The position numbers and the translations under genes were made by a program. From Hericium rajendrae (lineage: Eukaryota > Basidiomycota > Agaricomycetes > Russulales > Hericiaceae), in the NCBI GenBank assembly GCA_033439255.1, contig CM065886.1:992001-1056000 (forward strand): a stretch of DNA of 64,000 nt, in the 5' to 3' direction. Position 1 is the first letter of the stretch. Each line of letters opens with the position of its first letter. Below, piece after piece: positions 43,382 through 55,121 of the stretch. The notes beneath the pieces were generated by a model that saw only the letters and a program-made list of their open reading frames with translations, was not told where the DNA came from and ran no database searches.

Positions 43382-46376
43382 ATGGCGTCGCACGATGACG
43401 GACCCCCTTCCCTCTACCCCGAGTTCGACATGGACCCATTCAGCTTTCTCGTCGGCAACGACGCACAGCCCGATTCTTCGGGCTCGTCCCTCGAAGAGAC
43501 GTCCGGGTCCTCGCGCGCAGGAAGCCCACCGGACTGGACACAGTTCTCAAACATCATCAACAGCGCGCTCGACACCACCTCCAAATTCCCCGACCATGCG
43601 CCCATGAGCGACGCCGACTTTGCGATGTCGATGGGCATGGACCTCAGCATGATGGGCATGGACCTTGACTTTGCGCCCGCGCTCGCCATCGAGCCGTCCG
43701 CGCTGCACTTTGACAATAAACCGTTCCCAGCGGCCTTTGGCGAGCAGATGCAGCAGATGCAGGCGTTCCATCCGGGGCAGTTTCTGCATACTTCTGCGGA
43801 GCCGGCTCAGCAGCAGCAGCTGCTGCCGATCGCGCGCCGGCTCAGCATCACTTCGTCGTCGTCTTCGTCGGGGGCGTCGCTTTCGCCTGTTATGGATAAT
43901 GCAAGCACGGGTACGAGCCCGGCGAGCGATGCGGCGAGCGAGCTTGCCCAGCGCGTACGGCAATCGGCGGGTGTAACGCTTGCCGTGCCCGTTCATGGGC
44001 AGGCGCTGCAGTTCCAAAGCGCATATACTGGTGCGTGCTACCAGTGACCTTACTGATCCTCGCTCACACCCGGCTGCAGAAGGACAGAAAGTACCGATCC
44101 CTCGCCTTCCGCGCCCCACTCCGCCCGCGAAGGCTGCTCCATCCTCCTCAGCCTCGAGTCCATCAGCACCCTCTTCTTCCCCCTCGCCCGGACCTACCAA
44201 TAATGCGCCCATCGCGCCCGGCGGCACACTCACAGGCGTGCTCGGCCGTCCCAAGACAAGTCATACGACAATCGAGCGGCGCTACCGCACGAATCTCAAC
44301 GCGCGCATCCAGAGCCTCAAGGACGCCGTGCCTGCGCTGCGCGTGCTCGACCTCGCGAAGAAGAAGGGCGGGGACGATGCCGCAGACAAGGAGGGTTGGG
44401 GCGATATTGTCGATGCGCGGGGCTACGCGGACGGCGTGAAAGTCGCGCGCAAGATCAGCAAGGCGAATGTCCTCGGCAAAGCCGCGGAATACATCCGGTG
44501 CGTCTCGTTTCGTCTTCGTGCAGGCGTGAGTGCTGACTGCCGTGTAGCGTGCTCAAGCGCCGCGAAGGGCGCCTGAAGCGCGAGCAGGACGGCCTGCGCT
44601 CGCTCGTGAGCGGTCTCGTCGGCGGGCCGGCGCTGTTGCGTGAATGGGAGCGCGAGTGGACTGCGCGCTTCGGCGGGCCGGAGCGCGACGAGGTCGACCA
44701 CGCCGACGCGGCCGCGACCGACGACGAGGGTGACGATGACGGCAGTGACGACGAGGATGGAGAGCGCGCACGCAAGAAGGCAAAGGTCGCCGCGCCGAAG
44801 AAGAAGGCTGCGCCTGCGCCTGCGCTGACAGCAGCGGGTGTGCCAGAGAAGAGAAAGCGTGGGCGGCCGCGCAAGGTCGTCCCGCCTGTCCCTACCATCA
44901 CGCCCGCGCCCGTTGTTGCAGAGGAGCTCAAGGAGGTGCCGACAACAAGCCAGCCACCCCAGTACCTCCTCGCGGCCTTTGCGTTCTTCTCGTTCTTCAA
45001 CTCGCCGCTTACAGCGCCTGGGACAACGCACGCGCACACGCATTCTGGGTCAGTCGTAGGCGCTACGCCTACGCCTGTCCACTCGACGGCGGCGCAGCTC
45101 GGCTGGCGCGACGCCATGCATGGCATCCATCTTCTCGTATCCTTGCTATTGTTGGTCTCGGTCGTGATGCCGTGGCTATCGCGCGCAAAGATGCTGCGCT
45201 TCCGGCGGCTGTCGTCGTACATCCCGCTCTCACTTCTCTCTGCATTCGCCATTACCTCCGTCCCGCGCTCTCCGTCGAACACCAAAGTGGTATCAATTGC
45301 CCCCGCACACGGCCGGTCAGACACGTCGCGCCGCCTTGCGCTGATCGACGCGCTCGCGCCTGCGAACTGGGGCCGTGCGGACGAGGCCGCACGCTTGCGT
45401 GCCGCGCTCGGGGTGCACTCGGGCCTCGTTGGGCTGCTGCAGTGTCTGACCGGCCGCGGGAGTGCGAAGGGAATCGAGCGCATGCAGCTCGAGCAACGCG
45501 CATGGGTACGCCTCGGCGAGCTTGTTGCGCTCGACGGTGCGTTTCTCTTCTATTTACTCTTGAGTACCGATAGCTGATAGACTTACAGAGAGCACGCCGC
45601 TGCTCACGCGCCTGCAGGCATTCTGGGGCATGCGTACGCATACGTCCGCGTTCGCGACGTCCACGACGGACCTTGCGACGCTCGCGCTCATCGTGCGGCC
45701 TCTTTCCGCCACGCGCGCTGCGGATCTCTGGGCGCGCGCTGCCAGCACACGCGTCGTGCGCCCGCATGAGCGGCTTGCGCTGCACGCAATGAGCGTCGAC
45801 GGTGCCGCGGCCTACCTCGCCCGCGCGGACGCCAGCACCCGACGCACGAGTCCAATGGCGGCGCTCGCCCTCGGCGAAGTGCGCCGCCGCATGCGTCTCG
45901 CTGCCTCAGCACTCTTCGTGCGCGCCGTGCTCGGCGCCCGCGACGACACACCCGACACCGACGACCTCGCGCTGCGCGACGTCATCGACGCAGGCCGCGC
46001 GCTCGGCGGGCGCACAGCCGAACTCGCGAGCCTCCTCGAGCGCGTCGCCGCGGACGAGTTCGTGCGCCCGCCGCCGGCCGAGCGCGACGCCGACGCGGCG
46101 GAGCGCGGGATCCGCACGCTGCTCGGCGCGCTGCTGCTCTTCCGGCGGCTGTTCCCGAGCACGCTGCTCGCGGGGTCCACGGCGCCGGGGCTCGTGCTGT
46201 CGCCGCCGCCGTCGCCGAGCGCGGGGAATGCGCGGATGCGCGGCGCGCTGCGGGTTGTGCTCGATGAGGCGGTGTTTGAGGCGGGGGAGGAGGCGCGGCT
46301 GGAGGATGCGCGGGATCGGGTGGTTGATTTGTTGGTTGAGGTGGAGAGGGTGGGCAAGGGGCGTGCGAGGGCGTGA
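43382..46376 (+). CDS. sre1: SREBP-type bHLH membrane transcription factor
   Basis: Membrane-tethered regulator of sterol synthesis and low-oxygen response in fungi (Sre1 family). Exons: 43382 to about 44028, 44083 to about 44499, 44548 to about 45536, and about 45589 to TGA 46374-46376; close to 980 residues. N-terminal acidic, Ser-rich activation region; bHLH reads SHTTIERRYRTNLNARIQ with the Tyr that marks SREBPs, the loop, then KANVLGKAAEYIR. Next an acidic stretch, an AT-hook-like RKRGRPRK, and two membrane segments, YLLAAFAFFSFF and IHLLVSLLLLVSVVMPWL, as expected for ER anchoring. The C-terminal half is Ala/Arg-rich, as in other basidiomycete members. A decayed inverted copy of about 45090-45830 lies 16-33 kb upstream. 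Confidence 0.93.
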
Positions 46377-46410
46377 GGGCGGACTTGGATTTGGGGTGGT
46401 TAGTATACTG

Positions 46411-46994
46411 TTAGATTGTTTGCTTTGAGTTTGGCTTCGATATGATTATTGGTCTCGTTTGTTGACTTTGTACAGATGAAGATACTTTGATGTGATCATG
46501 TACTGCCCATAGCTTGAGGCTGAGGCCAATTAAACTTGCCTGAGGATGCTCCGCAAGAACGTCCAGAAGTCCTGCAATATGTTCTTATTTACAATTCCAA
46601 GCCACATGCCTGTCGCTTATATCCCAAGGAGTCAATGAAAAGTATGGAGAGGATTATAACGAGCGCCTTCAAGCAACTCAAAATCGCCATCCTCAGCCCT
46701 ACCTTCTATCGATCGGGCGTGGATGAGCATCCGAGACCAACAAGTCCAAGGCCGCGCAACGCCTTGCATAAACCGGGCGTTCGCCCTGATGTCCCGACCC
46801 ACGTTGGGCTCGAGGGTCATGGCATTGTGCCTGCATGCCGAAGAAAAGCGAGACGTGTCGACGAAGACAAAGGGCGAACGTACCAGTCTCCGGCTCTAAA
46901 CACGAGAGCATAACCATGCATTGCCGCATCGACAGGGTCTCCGATTGCAAGCAACTTCGCACACGCGATCGTCTGCACGACGCATGATGGGCAG
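46411..46994 (-). CDS. Unrecognised spliced gene or 5'-truncated remnant
   Basis: Three minus-strand pieces join in one frame over good splice sites: about 46994-46893 (VVQTIACAKLLAIGDPVDAA, ALVFRAGDW), donor GTACGT and acceptor GCATGCAG, then about 46829-46711 (HNAMTLEPNVGRDIRA, FMQGVARPWTCWSRMLIHA), donor GTAGGG and acceptor ATTGCAG, then 46571-46411 (GLLDVLAEHPQASLIGLS, ending KPNSKQTI and TAA at 46411-46413). The text reads like protein, but no start codon connects in frame upstream; ATG at 47058 is out of frame without an unusually short intron. I do not recognise the family. It ends 35 bases from the SREBP stop, convergent. Confidence 0.4.
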
Positions 46995-47137
46995 CTTTAG
47001 GTACGTGTGTATCACCGGAAGATAGTATGTTGACGAGACTATAGTACACAAATGCCATGCCGCAGGGACACGCACGCTAAGTTCCTACCAAGAACACCAG
47101 AGTCCCAACCCCCGAAGACCACGACACACGCTACACG

Positions 47138-49048
47138 TCATGCTGTCCGTGGCATCGAGTCCCACTTAACCTTGGATGACAAATAGAGCTCAGGTGGCGT
47201 CGACCTGCCCGGATCGTACCCGCGGCTATTGACGACCACGGAATGCTCGACACGGACCTGCACATTCAGATCGGCGAGGTCGACCTCGTCGCGCTCTTCC
47301 ATGCTGCCTGTTCCGAGAACGGGGCTGAACCGCGAAATTTTTCGTGAGGGTGTATGTTGCGAGCGGATGGCGTTGTTGATGTCTTGGAAAGATTGTAGGT
47401 TATGTGCGGTCGTGGTGTGCTTTTTGCTGGTCCCGGCCTCTGGTTACACGGAAACGTATATCAACCCAAGCGGCTCAGCGGGAGGCAGTGGTACATACCT
47501 TGGATATGGATGAGGATACGCTGGCTCATTATCCAAGTCACCGCATAGCCAAGTGGAGCGCTGCGTGATGTAAGTTGCGGCATAGATTTGTGGAATTGGT
47601 CTGGGTACGAACCCGGATGACTAGAATGCATGTAAGCTCCCGTGATATTTACTCGTCACGAGAGACAGGCACTCACCTGGAGCGATTCATTGCTTCCACG
47701 ATAGATGATCAAATTGAGGATGTTAGTGGCTGTCGAGAAACAAAGCGTAAATCACGACGGCCCGTGACGCAATTCGACACATACCCGTTAATGAGAGAAA
47801 GCAGGCTACACCATCGTATAGCATCCTGCAAAGCTGATGAGTTAGGAAGCTGAACAACAAGCCTACAGACAGACATTTGAATGAAGTGAGCCATTCTGAA
47901 GGTGTAGTTAGCCAAATGATCGTGGTATCACAGCTAAATAAACACAGACGCGGATGATTGAGGACGGTATCGCAGAAGGTATGCAGTGGAGACACACAGC
48001 GTGACGAGATCGTATATCATGGCAACCAGGTAGAAAAGCCACACGGAGAAATGATCATCAGGATTACGACTTGCTGCCGTGCAGCTGAATAATGTCAGAT
48101 ATGGGCGCCGGTTTGAACAGATGCCGCACGCACTTTCCCTAAGGTTCCCAAATCTTGACTGTGAGAGGTTATGAACCGATAAACGAAGACGCTCACTCCG
48201 GTGACAACGGCTGATCGCCCAGGCATGGTATCAGTGCCCAACGATCAATTTGATACAAGCTACTCACGAATGCGGTGGTAGAGGTTAGCAAACCACTCCA
48301 GCTACGTCGAGCTGATCAGTTCTCCGTTCAAGAAGCTGGTTTGCATACTCGTACCACAGTAGCCACGATAAAGCCTCCCAAAACGAGCTGGCCTATTATG
48401 CGATTCCGACGGGAGACATTATATGTCCTTATGGAGTCCGACGAGCCCTCAACAAATACTTGGCAATGGGCTGAGATAAACATACCTCACTGCAAGGATC
48501 GCTTGCGAAATCATTATTTGGATAACTAATTGTGGGTCAATTGAATACCGTGTTACTACAACCATCCGAGCGCACCTTTGAGAACAGGCGCTGCCATGAA
48601 ATAATGCCTGCAGCTGGCTTCTGTAAATTTATTGGAGAAAAAGCCAACGTTGCTTATTACTAGTACAAGGATGGACAAATATCTGACACACATAGAAAAC
48701 AGCAATTAGTCGGTTCGGAAGAAGAAGATCAGCCACGAACCTGATAAGAACAAACAGTACCAGTCCCACCCTTCCCACAATCATCACAAAAATCGTCATC
48801 TGAATACGCAGCAGCCACGACGAAGATCGTTTACCTCAAACGGAAAGGCTTGGACTGGTTGGTATAAAATCGCCACTCCGCAGGAAGGGTAAAAACGTAG
48901 CTTCATGAATAATATGCATGTAAGATACTATGACACAGTCCAGCGGCCAGCGGAGGAAGACATACTCGTAGAGAGCGATGGATAATGATGCGACACGTAG
49001 ATTATTTGCAGTTGTAGTGCTGTGAAAGGCATGCTCGCGCGAGTCCAT
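47138..49048 (-). CDS. DUF6533 integral membrane protein
   Basis: Basidiomycete-specific membrane protein family of unknown function. Not visible as one frame; assembled from about ten short exons. Start MDSREHAFHSTTTANNLRVA at 49048, then across an intron YVFTLPAEWRFYTNQSKPF, the DUF6533 signature (xYDYxxTLxxExxFxW-like). Later exons: VGLVLFVLI, YLSILVLVISNVGFFSNKF (near 48670), IQIMISQAILAV, NRIIGQLVLGGFIVATV, LEWFANLYHRI, WLFYLVAMIYDLVTLCVS (near 48030), YDGVACFLSLT, NILNLIIYRGSNESLQ, GYAVTWIMSQRILIHI (near 47530). The soluble tail ends VKWDSMPRTA with TGA at 47138-47140. Six to seven membrane segments fit the family. Individual exon ends are approximate. Confidence 0.75.
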
Positions 49049-50149
49049 GGCGAGCCGGGGCCAGCAGCGACCGAGATGGACAGCGAGAAAACCCTTGGTC
49101 ACGACGAGCGAAAAGACCCGGCCGAAAAGAGAGGTGGGTACGGTCAAGGGGCGCCAGATTCATTTATGGACTGGAGACGCGACCCGCGTGGGCATTTCGG
49201 TACAATGCAAGCGAGGATTAGCGCTTGATGGGAATGTCGAAGCGGCTTGCAGCTGCATTTCCCGCTCGCTGGCGGCCGTCATTGATTCATCTTCACGCCT
49301 CATGTAATTGTTGGCTTCTGTCCGATCTACACCCTATCATCCCACAAGATGGGTGGGAAGTTAAGGCGACAGATCTGGGAAAGCGTCGTGGTCGTCAGCA
49401 ACCTTGATCAGTACTAGTAGAATCTGATAAATTCTGCGAAAAACAGACATAGCTGGATACACGTCATGTGGAATTGGTGAGATCCCGTCAATGACTCCGA
49501 CAGACCTAGATCAGATAATGAAACCTTTTTGGTGTATCGAGCGTCATGGTGAGGAGTTTGCCCGGCTACAATATCATCGAATGGGGCATGCCTCGGCGAA
49601 TACGCTGGGTCAATGACAGAACCCCCGATAACCAGGACGGGCGGCTGGTTAAGTCTGGTCATGCAATGTAACGAGCAGGCTGAAAATTGTTGCATGTAAG
49701 GTTGTCGAGACGGTCACTTCGACAAGTGAGCTTTCCTGATCGGGAGGACCAAATCTCGGGGCATCTCTATTTTTCCGTCAGATACGACGGAAAAGTGCGT
49801 TATCACGCCATCCCCCTCTCGCCTCAAAAGGAAGGCGTGTTATACGGTCCGCTTTGGAGACTAGGAAAAGTGACTCCTTTGCAGGCAAGGTAGCGCCCAA
49901 GATTCATCTGATATGTACGCCACAAGCGCCAGCATGAAATGACTGCTCCCAAGGTTCAGATGCCAATACGATATGGACCTGTGGAGACACCTGATTTCTT
50001 TTTGTTCAAAGAGGAAACGTATCCACTTTAGTCACTACAGACCCTGTCATCAGATAGCTACGTTTCAAATCAAAACTTACATACAAGATTCCTACATTTT
50101 GGCCTTCGCTGCAGCCGATTGGTCGACGTTTTTAGATCCCCAGGATACA
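49049..50149. other. Intergenic; nothing certain
   Basis: A 68-codon frame at 49687-49893 includes SGHLYFSVRYDGKVRYHAIP, which reads like protein, but no start, splice context or family supports it. The rest is without features. Confidence 0.4.
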
Positions 50150-53100
50150 TCAAGCACCTCTACGCCCAACCGCCTTCGTCGCATAGCCGTTCGCCAACTT
50201 TGGAAGCCGACCTGGGGTCTCGGGAGACGACAAGAATCCAACCTGGACCAGCCAAGCCAGATACTTGCCCATGAGCGCGTCCGTTACCGTCATCTCCATC
50301 GACTCGCCACGCGTCAGCGCGCGCATGTTCGTGTCGTCGAGACCAGGTGACTTTGTGCTCGTCGGCAGGTCGTCCAGGACGAAGTGGAGCAACGGGAACA
50401 GGGCGTTGTCTCCCACTTCCATGACGTGCTGCTCGAGCTTGCGGCGCCAGAAGAGGTACTCGCACTGCGCGACGTCATAGCCGTAATGACCGAGCGAGGT
50501 CAGTATACCGTTGTACGTGGGCAGCGGCCGCGCTTGGACATGCAGCACAGACTGCTTGGCGTTGGGCAGAGGCGCGACAGCTGCGAGCGCGGTGCAACGC
50601 GCCACATGGTCTACGGGTACCATGTTCACAGTGTTGTTCATGTCCGGAATGAGGCCGAGCTGGATGCATCCCTTGACCAGTCGCCATATGAAGTCGTCCG
50701 TATTGGTCACTGTGAGTACAGATCGAGGTCAGTTCGAGAGTCGGTGCACTGCTTGCTGCAAACACGCACCTGCCGACTGTGAATCGCCCACCACATAGCC
50801 AGGGCGCACGATGTGGCCGTGCAGGCCCCGTCTGCCCGCCTCGAATAAGAGCTTTTCTGAAACCCACTTCGACTGGCCATAGCCTGTCGCTAGGGCATGC
50901 CGTGCGCCTTCGAGATCGTCACTCTCTGGGACCCCGCCCTCACCGCCGGGTGACAACGAATCAGACAAGTGCACGTAGTGCTCAGTGTCAATGGCAGACG
51001 TAGAGGAAACGAAAACAAGCGACTTTGCCCTTCCAGTTGACGCCAGGTCGATCGCGGTGAGAGTGCCGATCACATTCACAGAGCGCAGCTTCTCGTAGGG
51101 GTAGACCCAATGAACCTTCAAGACCCAGGTTAGGATGGCAAGCGTGCGTTTAGGAGAAGTATACGTACTAATGCACCGTTATGCAACACGACATCAGCCT
51201 CTGCCGCGACCCGATCCCACGTGGTTTGGTCCAGACCGAAGAACTCTTGATCAAGGTCGCCACGGACGACCTCAAGACGACCTGTCTGTACCCAAGCCTC
51301 ATCCCAGACGCCACGATCACTGGCGCCTTCCCGAAGACGCTCCAACGCCTTCTCAGACGTAGCCGCACGCACCAGGCAAATAACCTTCTGCACGCGCTCC
51401 CGGACGAGCAGATCGCGCAAGACGAACGCACCGAGGAAGCCCGTCGCTCCCGTCAAGAACACCGTCAACGACCGCGTCGCGAAGTCGCCTGCTGGCGCCG
51501 GGTACGAATCCCGCAGCTTCGGCAGCAGCCGCTCGTAGTCCTGGCCATAGTCCACGGCCGGCGCCGCAGCCTTCCTCGCCTCCTCCGGCGTCGCGGTGTC
51601 GGGCGCAGCACCCGCGAGCCCGAGATCCGCGTTGCGCAGGGCGTCGACCTCGGCGGCGAGCCCGCCGATGGTCGGCTGGTCGAAGATGAGCCCGAGCGGC
51701 GCGTTGACGACGAACGCCTTGCGGATTTCGAAGATCAGGCGCGTGGCGAGGATCGAGTGCCCGCCGAGGTCGAAGAAGCTCTCGTCGAGCGGGACGGGCG
51801 TGGGCGCGTTGGGGAGGATGCGCGCCCAGATCGCCTGCATCGCCTGCTCCGTACTCGTCGCGGACGGCGCGCCAGCGGCGGGTGCATGTGGCTCGACCGA
51901 TGCGGCCTGGGCGGTGTCCGGGAAGGGAAGGGCGGGCTTGTCGATCTTCCCGTTGGGGTTGAGCGGCATGCGCTTGAGCGGGACGAACACTGTCGGCAAT
52001 GTCAGGTGAGAGTCAGAGGAAAGCGTAGGGACACTCACAAGAAGGCACGCTGTAGCTCGGAAGCTTCTTCTTGAGGTGCTCTCTAATATCTCTAATGAGC
52101 TTTCTATATCTCCTGATCCCACCCGCGACACCCTCATCCTCCGGAACATCGCTCGCGAAACCGTCCAAAGCAGGTCCAAAGAGTGGAACAAAGTAGCTCA
52201 CGAGGATCTTCTCCTCGTCTTTGTCCCTCCGCACGAGCGTGACGTTCTCCCTGACGAGCGGATGCTGGCTCAGATGCGTGTCGATCTCTCCAAGCTCGAT
52301 ACGGAAGCCACGAATCTTGACCTGGTCATCCGCGCGGCCGGTGCATTCGACAATGCCATCAGGCATGTAGCGTCCAAGGTCGCCCGAGCGGTACATCCTG
52401 TCGCGGATGCCTTTCCAGTGCGCAGCCTCGGGCCCGGGCGCGACCTCTCTAAGCGGATGCGCGATGGTGTCCTGCCTCGGGGTCGCATCCGCCGCGAACC
52501 AGTTCGTAACGAACTTCTCCGCGGTCGCGTCGGGATCGGAGTAACCCTCCGCGAGCCCGCTAGAGCGAACATAGATCTCGCCGACCTCGCCGATGGCGCA
52601 GGGGATGTTGCGATCGTTGCGGTTGACGACGAGCAGCTGCACATCGACCATGCCCTCGCCGGCGGGCATAATCTCCTTCTGCGTCGCAAGGAACGTGGGG
52701 TCCTCCGCGACGCTGGGGATCGCGAAGTACGAGACGGCGCGCTGCGTCTCGGTCGTGCCGTACATATTGATGATGCGGACATTCGTGGCGAGCGACTGCA
52801 GGCGCGTGCAGTCGCGCTTGGTGAGGACGTCGCCGACGAAGAACGCGTTGCGGAGGGTGGGGATCTGGCGCGTCGCTTGCGCGGAGAGGAGCTGGCCCAT
52901 GGCGGGGGTGAGGTGGGTGACGGTCACTTCGCTGTTGGCCATCCATTCGGCGAGACGGCCTGGGGTGCCGATGTCGTCGGCCGTGGGGACGTGCAGCTGG
53001 GCACCAAAGAACAGCGGCGTGAACACTGACGGCACGTCGCGTCAGTATAAGGCACCGACAATCATGTGAGCGTATCGATACACACTGTCTCTCTGAATGG

Positions 53101-54675
53101 GATCGTGCGCAATTCCGCTCAGCATGGTGAACTTGGAGTGTTCGCCGATCTCGAAGCGCTGTCCCATCCACGGGAAGAAATGTGTCAGGCTGTAATGTCT
53201 GCCTTTGACACCCTTGGGGATACCAGTGCTCCCACTGGTGAATGACAGGGTCCCCACGCTGTCTGGGCCAAGGACGACATCTGGATCACTGTTGGCGAGG
53301 GACTGCACGTGCGCAAGAACGTCCTTTCCGTCGCCATCAGACCCACCGACGATGTCGCCGTTCGGGAGTAGTTCGAGGGCAGGCACCTCGACACGAATTT
53401 GAAGTTCGGTAGAGATGAACTCGCGGACGGAAGGACTGATGGTGCCAGCACCCTTGAGGACCACCAAGCCACGAGGTTGAGCCACCTGGAGGTATACGGT
53501 CTGCCTTGATGGTGGGTATGCGGGATCTGTACGCAGAACCAGCTTAGGAAAGAAAGAAATGAATCGACGGCCGACCTACCGATAACCGAGAAGGTAGCAC
53601 CTGCCTTCAGAACGGCCATAACCGCAACGACGAGATCGACGCTCCGATGAGCATACACCATGACGACGTCTTCGCGTTGGACACCTCCCTGGAGCAGATG
53701 ATGCGCGAGGACATTTGCCGCGCGGAGAATTGCACCGTAAGAGAACGTCCGCTTTTTCTGCACGTCGCCGAGGTTCGCAGCGGCAATGCTTTGCACGACG
53801 CAGGGGCGGTCCGGCCACTGACGGGCATTGCGCGAAAAGACGGCGGGGATGGCGCCCTTCCAATCGCACCAGTTCAAATCTGCTGTCGGGTCGGGCAGCT
53901 TGGCGCGTTGGCCTGGTGTTAGCAAGGGGACCGAGCCGACAGGCGTGAGCGGGTTCGCAGCGACCTTGCGAAGGAGGGCCGAGAGTTGGTCTACAATGTA
54001 GGAAATTCGTGCAGACGTGAAAAGGAGGGAATTGTAGATGAGACGGAGGGATATATGCGGGGCGAGCGATGCGTGGGTCGAAGTCGCAGGGCGTGTCACG
54101 GAGATGGTGAGATCGGAGGTGAGGCTGGTGGAACGAATGAAGTTATCTTTTTCGTCCGTTTCATCGAAGAAACGAACGCGAAAGAGGGGGCGAGAGCTCT
54201 CGACGGTGTCTTCTTTGTCTTTGCTCAATGCGTGGACGATTGTCTCGTATGGCAGAGCATCCGCCTCTGCCTCCTCCTCCACCTGCTGGACCTTCCTGAC
54301 CACCGCCCAGAATGGGTCATTGGGATCCACTGATAGTCGGAGAACAAGAGGGTCCTTAGCTGATGCAGATGACGAGCCAATGACAAGATCGGTGTCCCCA
54401 GTGTATCGATGCAGAAGGACCGCAAAGGCGGCCAGAAGAAGATGGAAAGCGGACGGCGCAGCCGCCGTGTCTACCTCGTCCTCGTCCTCCTCTCCGTTTT
54501 CGCGGTACAATGCAAGCTTCAGCAGGCTTAGCGACGTCTGCTCTGAAAGCTGCGCAGTGTGCGCCGCTTCGACTACTCGTTGAGCTCCAGATGGCCGTGG
54601 ATAGTCTGTCGGCAAAGAAATAGACGGCAAATTTTGAAGCCTTGCAACCACGCGTGTGAGGACGTCGGAGGCCAT
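50150..54675 (-). CDS. lys2: L-2-aminoadipate reductase (alpha-aminoadipate reductase)
   Basis: Reduces L-2-aminoadipate to the 6-semialdehyde in fungal lysine synthesis, using ATP and NADPH. Start [20 protein letters not shown] at 54675; stop TGA at 50150-50152; about 1,420 residues over six exons, with introns near 53560, 53060, 52015, 51150 and 50735. Domain order: N-terminal condensation-like region, adenylation domain with [18 protein letters not shown] (A3), [11 protein letters not shown] (A5), [13 protein letters not shown] (A7), [20 protein letters not shown] (A8) and [10 protein letters not shown] (A10). Next a carrier domain with [14 protein letters not shown] (Ser is the phosphopantetheine site), then a reductase with [17 protein letters not shown] (NADPH loop) and the YGQSKW catalytic Tyr/Lys. 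All key motifs are intact. It needs a separate phosphopantetheinyl transferase (not in this window). Confidence 0.96.
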
Positions 54676-54942
54676 TTTATGAGGTCTCTAGGTGAATGAC
54701 CTGGTCGCCTCGCGAAATCTGGTATAAGAAGGAAGTAGTAGGAGGAGTCAAGATGAGTCTACCAAAATTCACTGAAATGTATGCAAAATTCAGTCCGACG
54801 CGCGCCAATATTATTCCGTTGGCGGAGACGCGGTTGTGGCTGTCGCGACGGTTGTCTTCGACTCCTACCGTCACCTTTGTCGACATTTGGTTATAACGAC
54901 CACTTGACGACCGCAGAGCTATAGCCAGACAATCTAGGACAG

Positions 54943-54949
54943 TGAGTCA
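54943..54949. promoter_or_regulatory. Gcn4/Cpc1-type site upstream of lys2
   Basis: TGAGTCA (inverse TGACTCA), 268 bases before the lys2 start and 173 bases before the phosphatase start. It matches the consensus of the general amino acid control activator of fungi. Placement fits lys2 control; not tested. Confidence 0.5.
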
Positions 54950-55121
54950 AGCTCCGTGACGTCTGGTGCACGAGGTTGAGGGGCGGTGACCTGGGCAAAC
55001 ACCCCGAGCGGCTGCGCATTGTCAGCTCAACGTCAACTTCTACCTTGTCTTTGTGGACCAACCTACCCTTAGCCCAAGCCGGTCTAGTCACTGGAAAGAA
55101 CCTTCTACACACTTCACCCAG

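Noticed and set aside
45252-45785. 177-codon frame antisense to SREBP
   Set aside because: A shadow of a GC-rich real exon. Its likeness to the 12-kb region is explained by the inverted SREBP copy.
49687-49893. Short plus-strand frame with SGHLYFSVRYDGKVRYH
   Set aside because: Reads somewhat like protein, but no start context, splice partner or family was found.
51181-53029. Two long plus-strand frames (297 and 317 codons) opposite lys2
   Set aside because: Mirror frames of GC-rich lys2 exons; the minus strand carries every adenylation and reductase motif.
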